Positions 54,701 through 64,000 of a DNA stretch of 64,000 nucleotides are shown here, one piece after another. Position numbers and translations under genes: made by a program. The stretch's first letter is position 1, and the number at the start of each line of letters is the position of its first letter. The stretch is from Argyresthia goedartella. Its lineage: Eukaryota; Arthropoda; Insecta; Lepidoptera; Argyresthiidae. Location: assembly GCA_949825045.1 (NCBI GenBank), contig OX463807.1, positions 33,500,749-33,564,748 of the forward strand, given 5' to 3'. The notes under the pieces were generated by a model. That model was not told where the DNA came from, did no database searches, and saw only the letters and a list, made by a program, of their open reading frames with translations.

Positions 54701-55441
54701 AACACCGAGATACTTGATTGGTACATTATGGAGGAAGCCGTATCCTGCGGAGCGCGTAAAAATGATACTACAAGTATATCGTAGTTCTCAGATTTGATGG
54801 TAATCACAGTATTATTGTCATGATTGCAGCTTTTGGGAATCCATTGCTGGATGTTCCTATCCTATACATGTAATCTAGCGCCAACGTTTGCGAACCGCCT
54901 TCTTTCTAAAGTAGCTATCAGCAACTGCCATCTATTCAGGTCATCAGTCCATCTGCCCGGAACTTGCTGCAGCAGATGCTGAGACCCTTCCTATTTTGCC
55001 AATATAATAATTGATTCTCTATCTGTACGTTTATTTTGTTTGTTTTTTATGGCAAAATAAATACTTTTTCTTTCTTTCGTGTTTCTAACTTCAAAATCAA
55101 CCGGACGGTATTCTATCCAACACATATTCTGCGAAACCACCATCATTTTTGTCAATTTTTATATCAAACTAACCCGCTATTCGCTTCAACCCCATATCGT
55201 TTTGTACCCTCCCCTGGGGTGCAGGACGTCGCAGTAAATTAGCCATCCTCTTTTAGGGATATTGTTGAGATGTCATTTAGTTTTTTCCCTTGTATATTAA
55301 TAGGGACAATAATTTGTGGTGCGACTAACGCGGCGGTAGTAAAGGAGATTTATGACGCGATTTGAATACAAACAGCCGTGTCAAGGACTAAGTTTTGGGA
55401 GGGCGACAATTTCGTGTTTGTATTTTTGCAAATGACGAGAG
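54701..55441. other. Unassigned interval
   Basis: May include the decayed 5' part of LINE-Q, but no endonuclease motif was found. Confidence 0.4.
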
Positions 55442-57328
55442 TTGCGAATATATTTTTTTGGCAAAGAAAGAATTGTGGCAAAGAAAGAATCCACTTTCAA
55501 ACGCCTCCGAAACCGCTGTAATCGCATGTGTCGTGATGCCAAGCGCCGTCATATATTTGAGTGTATCGAAAGATACACACCTGCTCAAGTATGGAAATTC
55601 CTTAGAACGCTTGGTGTCGGTAAGTCTCAGGATCAAGCGGCTGGCATTGTTGATCTCAACGGTCTCAACATTTTTTTCTCAGCTCCCCCTGTCGTCATGG
55701 ATCCCACCTTAAAAAATGCCACTCTGTGTCACCTGCGCTCGAGGTCTGCTCCCACCTCCACTCCATTTGACTTCAGACTTGTCGGAATTGATGCGGTTAA
55801 GAAAGCAGTGCTCTCCATTTCCTCCAAAGCCGTGGGTGACGATAATATCTGCTCCAAAATGATCAGCAACGTACTTGACGAGCTTCTTCCAGCTATCACA
55901 CATATAATAAACTTCTCTCTCTCCAATAGTTCCTTCCCAAATGTGTGGAAAAAAGCCTTAGTTATCCCATTACCCAAAACATCAAATCCCTCCTCTTTTA
56001 AAGAGTTTCGTCCAATTTCCATTCTGCCTATCCTATCCAAAGTCCTTGAATCCACTGTCCATTCTCAGTTATCCTCCTACTTATGCTCAAACAACTTGCT
56101 GAATCAACTGCAATCCGGTTTTAGGCCCGGTCATAGCACTGTCACGGCCTTGCTTAAAGTCACCGATGACATTCAGCATGCGATGGACGAGAAACAGCTC
56201 ACTGTGCTTGCACTGCTGGACTTCAGCAGCGCCTTTAACTGCGTTGATTTCGATATCCTCGTTGAGACCCTGAAGTCCTTGAATGTGTCCTCCGTCTCTG
56301 CTTGCTGGTTCGACTCTTATCTGAGAGGTCGCCAGCAACGTATTAGGTCGGAGGTGACTTCAACGGAGTGGTGTGACCTCGTTGCGGGGGTCCCTCAGGG
56401 TGGTATTCTCTCTCCTCTTCTTTTCTCCGTCTTCATAAATTCCGTCTCGGATACTCTCTCGTCATCATACCATCTTTACGCAGACGATCTCCAGATTTAT
56501 CGTCATTTTTCTCCCTGTGATATGGTGTCTGCTGTGGGAATGTTAAATGCCGATCTCGAGCGAATTAGGGACTGGGCCACTTCTTTTGGACTACTTGTCA
56601 ACCCTAGTAAGTCCCAGGCTTTGATTATTGGTTCCAGGTTTTCCCTTAACTTGTTACAGAATCTGTCCATTGCCCCTATAACCTATGATGGAACTATAAT
56701 CTCATATAGTACTAAGGCCAAAAATCTAGGAGTTTTCTTCGATAACCAATTTTCCTGGTCAGCGCATGTCAGCGAGGTCAGTAGGCGAGTCTTTGCCACT
56801 TTTCACTCCCTCAAACGACTACAATACTTCCTGCCTCGTCAGACAAAAATAACGCTTGCCCAGTCTCTTCTCCTCCCCCTGATCGATTACGCTGACGTAT
56901 GCTGGGTGAGCGCGAATGAAGAGCAACTGAACAAACTCGAGCGACTTCAAAACCTCGGGATTCGGTTTGTCTTCGGCCTGCGCAAGTATGACCACGTCTC
57001 GGAGTATCGCAGGGAGTTAAAGTGGCTCCCTATCCGTCTTCGTCGGGATTCTCATATTCTCATCTGCCTCTATAACATCTTATTTAATCCTCGCTATCCT
57101 GTCTTCTTACGAGATAGTTTTGAATTTTTGTCCTCGGATAGGCCTCGGAGATCTCACGCTCGATCACTGCTTATAACTCCGCAACACAATACAGCCGCAT
57201 ATGAACATGGGTTCAGACTACGAGCTATCAGGCTCTGGAACAAACTTCCTAGCGCCATCAGAGACAGCCCGTCACTTTCTATTTTTAAAACTCGCTTAAA
57301 AGAACACTATCTTTCTCTTCCATACTAG
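55442..57328 (+). CDS. LINE-Q reverse transcriptase polyprotein, C-terminal part (628 aa)
   Basis: Reverse transcriptase of an APE-type LINE, acting at the genomic target site in target-primed reverse transcription. Order: basic linker with RLRNRCNRMCRDAKRR (about 20-36); fingers with FRPISILPILSKVLE (about 185); SGFRPGHST; ALLDFSSAFNCVD; AGVPQGGILSPLLFSVFIN; catalytic YADD at 346-349; thumb with NPSKSQALIIG; then a C-terminal domain ending ARSLLITPQHNTAAYEHGFR and FKTRLKEHYL. Uninterrupted, but the endonuclease and any ORF1 are absent, so the copy is 5'-truncated. The real frame may begin upstream of the first methionine. Clade uncertain (Jockey/CR1/L2-like). Confidence 0.88.
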   Translation: MRIYFFGKERIVAKKESTFKRLRNRCNRMCRDAKRRHIFECIERYTPAQVWKFLRTLGVGKSQDQAAGIVDLNGLNIFFSAPPVVMDPTLKNATLCHLRSRSAPTSTPFDFRLVGIDAVKKAVLSISSKAVGDDNICSKMISNVLDELLPAITHIINFSLSNSSFPNVWKKALVIPLPKTSNPSSFKEFRPISILPILSKVLESTVHSQLSSYLCSNNLLNQLQSGFRPGHSTVTALLKVTDDIQHAMDEKQLTVLALLDFSSAFNCVDFDILVETLKSLNVSSVSACWFDSYLRGRQQRIRSEVTSTEWCDLVAGVPQGGILSPLLFSVFINSVSDTLSSSYHLYADDLQIYRHFSPCDMVSAVGMLNADLERIRDWATSFGLLVNPSKSQALIIGSRFSLNLLQNLSIAPITYDGTIISYSTKAKNLGVFFDNQFSWSAHVSEVSRRVFATFHSLKRLQYFLPRQTKITLAQSLLLPLIDYADVCWVSANEEQLNKLERLQNLGIRFVFGLRKYDHVSEYRRELKWLPIRLRRDSHILICLYNILFNPRYPVFLRDSFEFLSSDRPRRSHARSLLITPQHNTAAYEHGFRLRAIRLWNKLPSAIRDSPSLSIFKTRLKEHYLSLPY

Positions 57329-57613
57329 ATTTATGTAGGTTTATTGCTTTGATATATATGTAGTATAATTTTGTCTATTTGTATTGATATTATGTATTTA
57401 TGTACATATTAGTAATTAGTTTATTATTTTAATATTTTTAACGTTGTGCACATAGGTCTACCTGTTATTTCATGTATTCTGTCCATATTAGGTTTGCTGG
57501 AAGAAATCTCTTTTTAGAGATAAGCTCGCCTTTGTACACCTAGTTTCCATTTTTTTGTATCTGTATCTTCTGTTTTTGTGCCATAAAGTATAAAGTATAA
57601 AGTATAAAGTATT
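55442..57613 (+). mobile_element. LINE-Q (non-LTR retrotransposon, 5'-truncated)
   Basis: Long reverse-transcriptase frame, 3' UTR (TTTGCTGGAAGAAATCTCTT, GATAAGCTCGCCTTTGTACA) and an ATAAAGT tandem tail at about 57583-57613. Relatives: decayed copy 32200-32880 and inverted 3' ends at 18868-18985 and 59950-60090. Confidence 0.88.
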
Positions 57614-58454
57614 AAATTGTTCTAGAGAAATGTAAACATATATGTATTGTATCTTTGTATGCACATATCAACATTTATTGGCGTTGCAACACCATTTTGC
57701 TAACGCCTAATTAATCGTCTTAAGTCCTACTACAATGTTGTGAACAGTTATGAAGTTATTTATGTATTTTGTCGAATGACTTAGTTTAAGGCTTTTAAAC
57801 CACAACATTGGAAAGGGTGAACAGGTCTGCTGGGTCGCCATTATGTTTTCTGTGAGGGCAGTTCCTAATTATGCAGCTTTCTCTCAGATGAAACAGACAA
57901 ACGAAACAAAACTCAGTAATCTAATGAAGATCACAGAGGAATTTAATGATGCTTGGGTTACTTTCCTCCGCTATATTCAACAAGACATAAAATATTCTAC
58001 AACCGGCATAGCAAATTTTACACTTTTTCCGTTGTTATACAACAGACGCACACTAAAGACCCCTTTTCACTGGCAGAGCTCTTTAAACTCGTAAAAGGCA
58101 CCATAACTTTGAGTTACGGTCTCTGACGGTACGAAACAGAACGTAATGAATATGGCCGACAGTATATATCAATTTGGACCGAGGTGGGAATGTGTGCTTT
58201 TATGAGACTCGTGGAAATGGGATGTTTTCGTCGCTCCGAAGGTTAAAAGGTCTTTGGGGGTGTGGGTGTAATTCTAAATAGCTGTTCAAAACATTTTTAT
58301 TACGTTTCGTTCAGCTCTGAGAAGTATCGTTGGATCATTCATTACAGTACGACCTGTGTGGAAAAAAATTCGCAACAACGTTAGTCACAACAACGGCTAT
58401 CGAATCTACGTACAGGACCCGTTTGAAGGCATCCCACTACGCCAGGAGGGTATT
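57614..58454. other. Unassigned interval
   Basis: The 83-residue frame at 57843-58094 has no recognisable feature. No repeat family found. Confidence 0.4.
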
Positions 58455-58852
58455 GTTTTTAGGGTTCCGTACCCAACGGGTAAGAACGGAACCCTATTAC
58501 TAAGACTTCGCTGTCCGTCCGTCTGTCACCAGGCTGTATCTCAAGAACCTAGCTAGCTAGAGAGATGAAATTTTCACAGATTATGTATTTCTGTTGCCGC
58601 TATAACAACAAATACTAAAAAACAGGATACAAGAAATATTTAAGGGGGCTCCCATACAACAATTCCACATACAAACTTATGGATGCACCTGGTTACGTAC
58701 ATGGAGTGTAAAAGTAACCGCACCAATAACTTTGTAAACAATATTTTGCTGTGTAAAATCCAAACTATTCACTCCACACCATCGCTTCCATTGAACGGTG
58801 GTACGGAACCCTTCGTGCGCGATTTAGACTCGCACTTGACCGGTTTTTTGAA
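58455..58852 (-). repeat. Family E (inverted), complete-looking
   Basis: Left AGGGTTCCGTACCCAACGGG, then GTCCGTCCGTCTGTCACCAG, ending GGTACGGAACCCTTCGTGCG and GACTCGCACTTGACCGGTTT. Both termini are present. Confidence 0.85.
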
Positions 58853-59097
58853 CATACACAACGTGTTAATTCCATAAGGGCTTATAATATTTCAAGTGCA
58901 AATGCCTACAGTTTCATTTTTACTAGCTCCCTGATCCTAAATAGTTAAATTATTTTTTTCATAGAATATAATTGAATACGCAAAGTAACACAATTGTGTT
59001 GAAGTTACCTACCCTACGCAATTCAACAAACAATTGACATGATTTGACGTTTGTTTATTAACATTCCCGTCCCTCACAAATAAAGGCCAAAATATCG

Positions 59098-59372
59098 ATA
59101 TAACATTTCCCATACGGGGTGGCGGAGGCACAATTGTGCACATTTTGATCCAGTTATTCAATACTCCATTTTGCGAGACAGAGGGCTAGCCCATCGCCGC
59201 AGCTATGGATAAATGAAAGTCTCCTTACGATGTTTTCCATCATAGTTAGAAGGTCCGTATAATGTACTTAAGATAAATTAATTATCTCATTGGTACATGG
59301 TCAGGAATCGAACCTGCATCTCTTGTGTGATAAGCAAGCGTGAAACCCATTAGACCACGGAGCTCTCGATAT
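59098..59372 (-). repeat. SINE-delta, near full length (inverted)
   Basis: Minus-strand head GAGCTCCGTGGTCTAATGGG, GCAGGTTCGATTCCTGACC, then AATTTATCTTAAGTACATT, GCGGCGATGGGCTAGCCCTC, TGTGCCTCCGCCACCCCGTA. The head has a good A and B box but no proper acceptor-stem pairing. Confidence 0.88.
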
Positions 59373-59949
59373 CGATATAAAACTAATTATTTTGTTGTCT
59401 ATAGACCTTAGATTCTAAGGCGCATTCAGTGTTGCAACGCGGGCATCCAAGTGCACGGACACGTAAAAAATAAGTACCTCTCGCTTGATTTGATTGATTA
59501 GTGACACTAAAATAATTCCCTGAAGCATTGATGATGACGCGCGCGTCACGTGGACCTCGTGTATCCGGTGCCCCCGCATTGCTACAGCGGCTTTTCCGCT
59601 TTGAATAGCTTCAACACAACACAATATCATGTCAGCGAGTTCATTCGCACTAAAATCCGTAGATCACAGCATTTTACGACAATTTTTATTTTATGAAGGC
59701 GACACACGGGCGGCGTGACATGACAAGTCACACTTAGGTACCAGGGTATTTAAAGAAAATAACATTACACGTCCAGTCCGCAGTCAAACTGCAATTCAGT
59801 TTTACGGATCTATTGTATAAACAACCTTTGTTAAACTTTTGTTATAATAAATAAATAAAAATAAAAAATAATGTATTTTCTATGGTTGGTCTCATTATAC
59901 ATATGTTGTTGAGCGGCCACAGAAATACACATTCTGTGAACATTTTAAC
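59373..59949. other. Unassigned interval
   Basis: No gene or family recognised. Confidence 0.4.
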
Positions 59950-60090
59950 TGTCATTATTCATAATTTCTTTATTGTACTGCAATTAACCAATTCAGGAAA
60001 CTTATAAGACAGGTTAAACTTAAAGGTGTACAAAGGCGAGCTTATCTCTAACAAGAGATTGATTTCTGCAAACCATGGCTGGACAGGAGA
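59950..60090 (-). repeat. LINE-Q 3'-end fragment (inverted)
   Basis: TTTCTTTATTGTACTGCAAT, TGTACAAAGGCGAGCTTATC, TCTAACAAGAGATTGATTTC. Parallel to the fragment at 18868-18985. Confidence 0.75.
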
Positions 60091-60164
60091 AGTAGATCAA
60101 GCGGGATAAGAATTATTCATACAAATAGAAATGTAAGTACTTTAAATATATATATTATATCTTA

Positions 60165-60375
60165 GGCTAGTATTTAATCGCACATTATAAATACTGATTT
60201 TCACAGCAAAAAAGGATCAGCAAAAACACTTTTTATGTTTTAAGTATTTTTGTTGTTCTTACATGTTCAACCTAATACGTCCCCTAAGCTACCGCAGTAT
60301 TTTGTCCTGATATTTGCTGTGAAAATCAGTATATTTGCTGTGCAAATCAGTATTTTTGATGTACAGTTTAATATT
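60165..60375 (-). repeat. Family B core with a different flank array, copy B4
   Basis: Minus-strand core: CAGGACAAAATACTGCGGTA, GCTTAGGGGACGTATTAGGT, TGAACATGTAAGAACAACAA. The GC hairpin is deleted. Flanks are units of ATACTGATTTTCACAGCAAA, unlike the TTTGGTGATCATTT flanks of B1-B3. Confidence 0.75.
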
Positions 60376-60574
60376 TCCCTATCTAAAAACAATATATAAA
60401 AATAGAAAAATAAAACTGAGTTTGTGTGTTTTCGCGGATTAGGTTATACCGTTTGTTATTGTTGAGTTTATTATTTATAATCTGTTGAAAATTTTTTTGT
60501 TCGTTTTCATTATTGTTATTTTTTACCACTTATATTGGATCCAGGACCGAGCACTTCCAAGGAAATTAGTTCTG

Positions 60575-60670
60575 TAGTTAGTCTTGGATGTTTATTTGTG
60601 TGTGAGTCAGTTTCTGGTCCCCACGACACAGGGTATCCTAGTGTCGGGCCAGAAGCAATGTATGTGCCTG
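60575..60670 (+). repeat. SINE-beta body
   Basis: GTTAGTCTTGGATGTTTATT, GTTTCTGGTCCCCACGACAC, CCTAGTGTCGGGCCAGAAGC. Confidence 0.85.
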
Positions 60671-60935
60671 GCCCAGCAAACGTCAGCGTAGTCAATGAGG
60701 GGGAGAAGAAGGGACTGAGCAAGGGTAGTTTTTCTCTGGTAGGGTAAAAAGTTCTGAAGTCTCCTGAAATTGTGGAAAGCAGCGTTAACTCACCTGCAGA
60801 CCTCACTTACACGCGTTGACCATAAAAACACGCTATCGAAGATAACACCCAGGTTTTTGGCTTTAGCGCTATACCAGATCATTCTGGGTAACAGAATGGA
60901 TAGATTGTTGCTGCAACAAGTTCAGTTAATTTCTA

Positions 60936-61280
60936 TTAATACGGTAGCACAGTGTCCGGGTTTTGGTCAAAAACTCGGACACCGTGATACCTGAGCACCT
61001 CCTTCCTATCCCAGACTTTAAAGCACGCGGAGTGGGTCGCAAAGCGAACAAGTATTGCGGGTGTCTTCGTGGTCTTGGCTCCAAGTCTGTGTACCACCTT
61101 CATGACCCCGAGGCACACATCAGAAACTTCGAGGCGGTCGGAGAGCACTGCCGCCGTGATGATGTCTGGCTGCTCGTTGACTGCCTCTTCAGCACTGTGC
61201 ACCAGCAGCATCTTGAGCCTCGCCGCATCCTTGTTCAGGTCAAGTCCAAGGGTAAGGAGCTCAAGTTGAGACTTGGGCAT
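60936..61280 (-). pseudogene. Possible LINE ORF1-like fragment
   Basis: Minus-strand frame of 114 residues. The segment DVCLGVMKVVHRLGAKTTKT followed by PAILVRFATHSACFKVWDR and VFDQNPD resembles the RNA-binding middle of LINE ORF1 proteins (an R/K-P-ILVRF core, then basic residues). N-terminal basic region and any zinc knuckle are missing. The opposite strand is also open but less protein-like. Which LINE it served is unknown. Confidence 0.45.
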
Positions 61281-61877
61281 TCAAAGGCTATTCCAAAGGA
61301 GTGACTACAAATCTTGGAACTCACGTGCTTAGTGATGTCCTGGGGTCACAAGGCAGGTGTGGCCGCAAGCAGCTCCTTTTTTTTTATAGCTAGCTATATT
61401 GACCAAAATGTTTTTGTAATTTATTTTTAACACAAGATTTTTTGCTGACTGTGCTATAATCATAATCATGTTTATTCAATAATATTGTTACAGTTTGTCA
61501 TACATTGGTACAGACAATATAAGAGTCGTTACTCCCCAAAGTAGAGTTTCCCCTGTGTTTTGGGATAAGTAACATACGCTCCTCCCTACTTATATGCAAT
61601 AATATTGTCTAACAAAAAAGAAAAATGTTCTGTAATTTAATTATGTACATACAGTTAAAATATTTGACTAAATTTAAGTTTATAGTAACATTTAAAGTTA
61701 TAAAGTTAATGATCTTATATAATAGTTAAAAGTTAATTTGATAAAATGGGATTAATTTTTACATATGTGACACAAAACTTACTTGAAAAAGGCATCTAAT
61801 CGCTATTGGAGTGTTTGTAGTGTGAGTTATGAAAGAGAAGTTGATAACTGAAGGTCTCCGAGAGGGTCTCCATGTTC
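61281..61877. other. Unassigned interval
   Basis: 61460-61600 (TTTATTCAATAATATTGTTA, CATTGGTACAGACAATATAA) may be an inverted LINE 3' UTR of another family; not secure. Confidence 0.4.
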
Positions 61878-63457
61878 TTTGGCGCTTTCCCAGACCTCAT
61901 GAAACACAGTAAACTGATACCTCTGTTCAAATCGGGAGATAAGGGTGATCCTTCAAATTTCAGACCAATATCTGTATATATAGAGACAAATATTTGAAAA
62001 GATTATACTCAATCAAATGCTCTCCTCACACTTCAACCGTACCAAACAACTCCACGCCAAACAATACGGTTTCACTAGGGGTAAATCGACTACGGATGCA
62101 GGTATTACCCTTATATCTCATATTTATTCTGCATGGGAGGCCGCACAGGATGCTATCGGAGTTTTTTGCGACCTGTCGAAGGCGTTTGATTGTGTTGATC
62201 ATAATACGCTGTTAATTAAATTAAATCATTACGGAGTTCGAAATAAAGCGTTGGATCTGCTAAGATCATACATAAGCAATATAATTCAAAAGGCAGAAGT
62301 TAACGGCGTTAAATCTGATGGATCGGGTGTAAAAATTGGCGTTCCACAATGTTCCATATTAGGTCCTTTCTTGTTCCTGGTATATATTAACGATCTGCCT
62401 TTCATGGTGGAGAAATTAACTGGCATAGTGTTATTTGCTGATGATACTTCAATGGTCTTCAAAATTGAAAGAAAAAAGCAGATTTTGATGATGTTAATGG
62501 TGTATTGTCTTTAACCTTGAATTGGTTCACAGTTAATAATTTATTGTTAAACGCTGGTAAAACCAAGTGTATAAAATTCTCACTACCAAATTTCAGGCAA
62601 TTTGAGACCAGTTTAGTGTTAGACAACAGCACGTTAGCATTAGTAAATGATACGAAGTTTCTTGGAATAACCATTGATAGCAAATTGCAGTGGGGACCCC
62701 ACATAGATAAATTGTCTGGTAAATTACGTTCTGCGGCTTACGCTGTTAGGAACATCAGACAAAGCACGGATGTGGCTACATCTAGGCTAGTATATTTTAG
62801 TTACTTTCATAGTGTGATGTTCTATGGTATCTTGTTGTGGGGGAAAGCAGCGGATATTCAAACTATTTTTATTTTACAGAAAAGAGCTATTCGAGCAATT
62901 CATAATTTAAAACGAACAGACTCCTTACAAGAGCTTTTTAAAGATATTGACATACTAACAGTAGCTAGTCAATTTATTTTCGAAAATATAATGTATTACA
63001 ACATTTTCCAAACTTAGCGATAGCTGTAATGTTAACCAAAGAAATAATCACAGACTATGTGCGCCCCGTTTTAGACTCGCGAAGGTTAGCAATTCTTTCA
63101 AGGGTCAGTGCATTCTCTACTACAATAGGATACCTCTGGAGATTTTGACATTGCCATTTGAGCAATTTAAAAAACATGTTGAAGCGACTTTGTCAAATAA
63201 GGGATATTACAATGTTCAAGATTACTTAAATGACAAGACTGTATGGCGTTAATCTAGCTCAACACAGGCCTTGCTGTTAATAATTTTGTTATTATTTATT
63301 CCTGCTTAATCATAATAATTAAATTTTTCATATTTGTTATAGTTAAGCACAACCTATTTTTAAAAGAGATCGAAAAATCAATCTGTGGGAGTTTCTACGC
63401 CCTTCTTCTCCCACAGTGGTCCAATGTAGAGAAGAGGCAAAATTGATGTTTGCTAAG
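61878..63457 (+). mobile_element. LINE-P copy 2 (5'-truncated, interrupted at its 3' UTR)
   Basis: Joins LINE-P at TGGCGCTTTCCCAGACCTCA (in the reverse transcriptase) and follows copy 1 into the 3' UTR to TGCTAAGTA, where a Tc1/mariner element begins. Copy 1 continues TATGTAAATATC at that point, so the 3' tail of copy 2 should lie beyond the mariner. Confidence 0.92.
61884..63252 (+). pseudogene. LINE-P reverse transcriptase, frameshifted
   Basis: Reverse transcriptase part with CDLSKAFDCVDH and catalytic FADD kept (FADDTSMVFK). Defects relative to copy 1: a scrambled patch near 61975-61990, a one-base frameshift near 62475, and a 14-base deletion near 62997. At the site where copy 1 has its premature stop this copy reads leucine. 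In the conserved PQG motif it has PQC in place of PQG. Confidence 0.9.
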
Positions 63458-63459
63458 TA

Positions 63460-64000
63460 CACAGTCAGGTCATAAGTTCTGTCACACAATAAAAACTTTT
63501 GAATTTAGAACGCTGGCCACAAAAATGTTTATTGAATTCGAATTTCGAATTTTTCATGAAAATAAAAATGTGTACTTTTCAGAATTTACCTCATTTTTAA
63601 ATATGGAGTGGACACTTAAAGAAGACCGTGTCGCAGTTATTGCGTTGCATCGTTGCGGTTACGCGCCAATTCAGATTTTCGACTTACTGAAAAATTTGAA
63701 TATAACCAAAAGATTCGTTTATCGTACCATAAAACGATACAATAAAGACTCTAGTGTAGATGACAGGTCAAGAAGTGGTCGCCCTCGCTCTGTTAGGACT
63801 CCAGCAGTGATAAAAGCTGTGAAGGCGCGAATTCAAAGAAATCCCATACGTAAGCACAAACTGTTGGCCCTTCAGATGGGGTTAAGCAGGACCACGGTGA
63901 AAAGGGTGTTAAATGAAGACTTAGGGCTTAGAGCATATCGAAGAAAAACAGGAAATCGTTTGGACGCTCGTTTAATGGACCTGAGACTGAAGCGGTACGC
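63460..64000 (+). mobile_element. Tc1/mariner-type transposon (5' part, runs off the window)
   Basis: Starts directly after TA (63458-63459) with CACAGTCAGGTCATAAGTTC, similar to the terminal repeat of the relic at 46341-47056. Its leader is AT-rich up to the start codon. The other end is not in the window. Confidence 0.88.
63603..64000 (+). CDS. Tc1/mariner-family transposase, N-terminal part
   Basis: Open from ATG at 63603 to the window edge: 132 complete codons with no stop. It binds the terminal repeats through its N-terminal domain and would integrate at TA. Visible: a first helix-turn-helix (residues about 5-45, with FVYRTIKRYNK), the linker GRPR at 59-62, and a second helix-turn-helix (about 80-107, with LSRTTVKRVL). 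The DDE/D catalytic domain lies outside the window, so the subfamily cannot be decided. No defect in the visible part, unlike the relic at 46472-46927. Confidence 0.9.
   Translation, partial: MEWTLKEDRVAVIALHRCGYAPIQIFDLLKNLNITKRFVYRTIKRYNKDSSVDDRSRSGRPRSVRTPAVIKAVKARIQRNPIRKHKLLALQMGLSRTTVKRVLNEDLGLRAYRRKTGNRLDARLMDLRLKRY

Noticed and set aside
60963..61304. Plus-strand open frame opposite the ORF1-like fragment
   Set aside because: The minus-strand translation has the LINE ORF1-like ILVRF segment; the plus frame has nothing recognisable.
1..64000. LTR retrotransposon or endogenous viral gene
   Set aside because: No paired LTRs, primer-binding site, gag/protease/integrase or envelope-like frames were seen; all reverse transcriptases are of the non-LTR type.

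Overview
The window looks like non-coding, transposon-packed nuclear DNA of an insect, most likely a moth or butterfly. Evidence: AT-rich sequence, no bacterial-style operons, several tRNA-headed SINE families, 5'-truncated non-LTR retrotransposons with microsatellite-like 3' tails, an intact piggyBac-type transposon, Tc1/mariner relatives, many palindromic MITEs, and short runs of CCTAA (the arthropod telomere motif). I found no convincing host protein gene, no genuine tRNA or rRNA gene, no LTR retrotransposon and no viral gene. Every recognisable coding stretch belongs to a mobile element. Family labels (SINE-alpha, LINE-P, families A to M, and so on) are mine, from comparing copies within the window by eye. 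Boundaries are approximate unless stated. Layout: 0-9.7 kb is SINEs, MITEs, a (CA)n array and two large palindromes (5.26-5.55 kb). 9.7-17.5 kb holds nested DNA elements (families J, K, A, B). 18-18.7 kb is a LINE tail. 19.4-25.2 kb is a near-perfect direct tandem duplication (2,884 bp spacing) with an inverted, apparently templated junction. 25.9-28.7 kb is LINE-P copy 1, broken by one stop codon. 29.4-33 kb is MITEs, SINEs and a decayed LINE-Q. 33-39.7 kb is mostly unassigned DNA with family G MITEs. 39.9-43.7 kb is a complete piggyBac-like element with matching terminal repeats and TTAA ends, inserted in an RTE-like LINE; its 3' region has a tandem repeat that itself received a 66-bp palindromic insertion. 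44.5-49.6 kb has two copies of a large composite repeat (C+L) enclosing a mariner relic, a 20-bp minisatellite and a SINE. 51-54.7 kb is MITEs and fragments. 55.4-57.6 kb is LINE-Q with an uninterrupted reverse-transcriptase frame. 61.9-63.5 kb is LINE-P copy 2, interrupted at a TA by a Tc1/mariner element whose transposase frame is open to the window edge. How the parts relate: autonomous or once-autonomous elements (piggyBac, Tc1/mariner, LINE-P, LINE-Q) sit among many non-autonomous families. The most unusual pattern is a group of small elements (A and B, possibly C and D) with a conserved roughly 100-130 bp core carrying a GC-rich hairpin, flanked by arrays of short degenerate, often palindromic motifs that differ completely between families.
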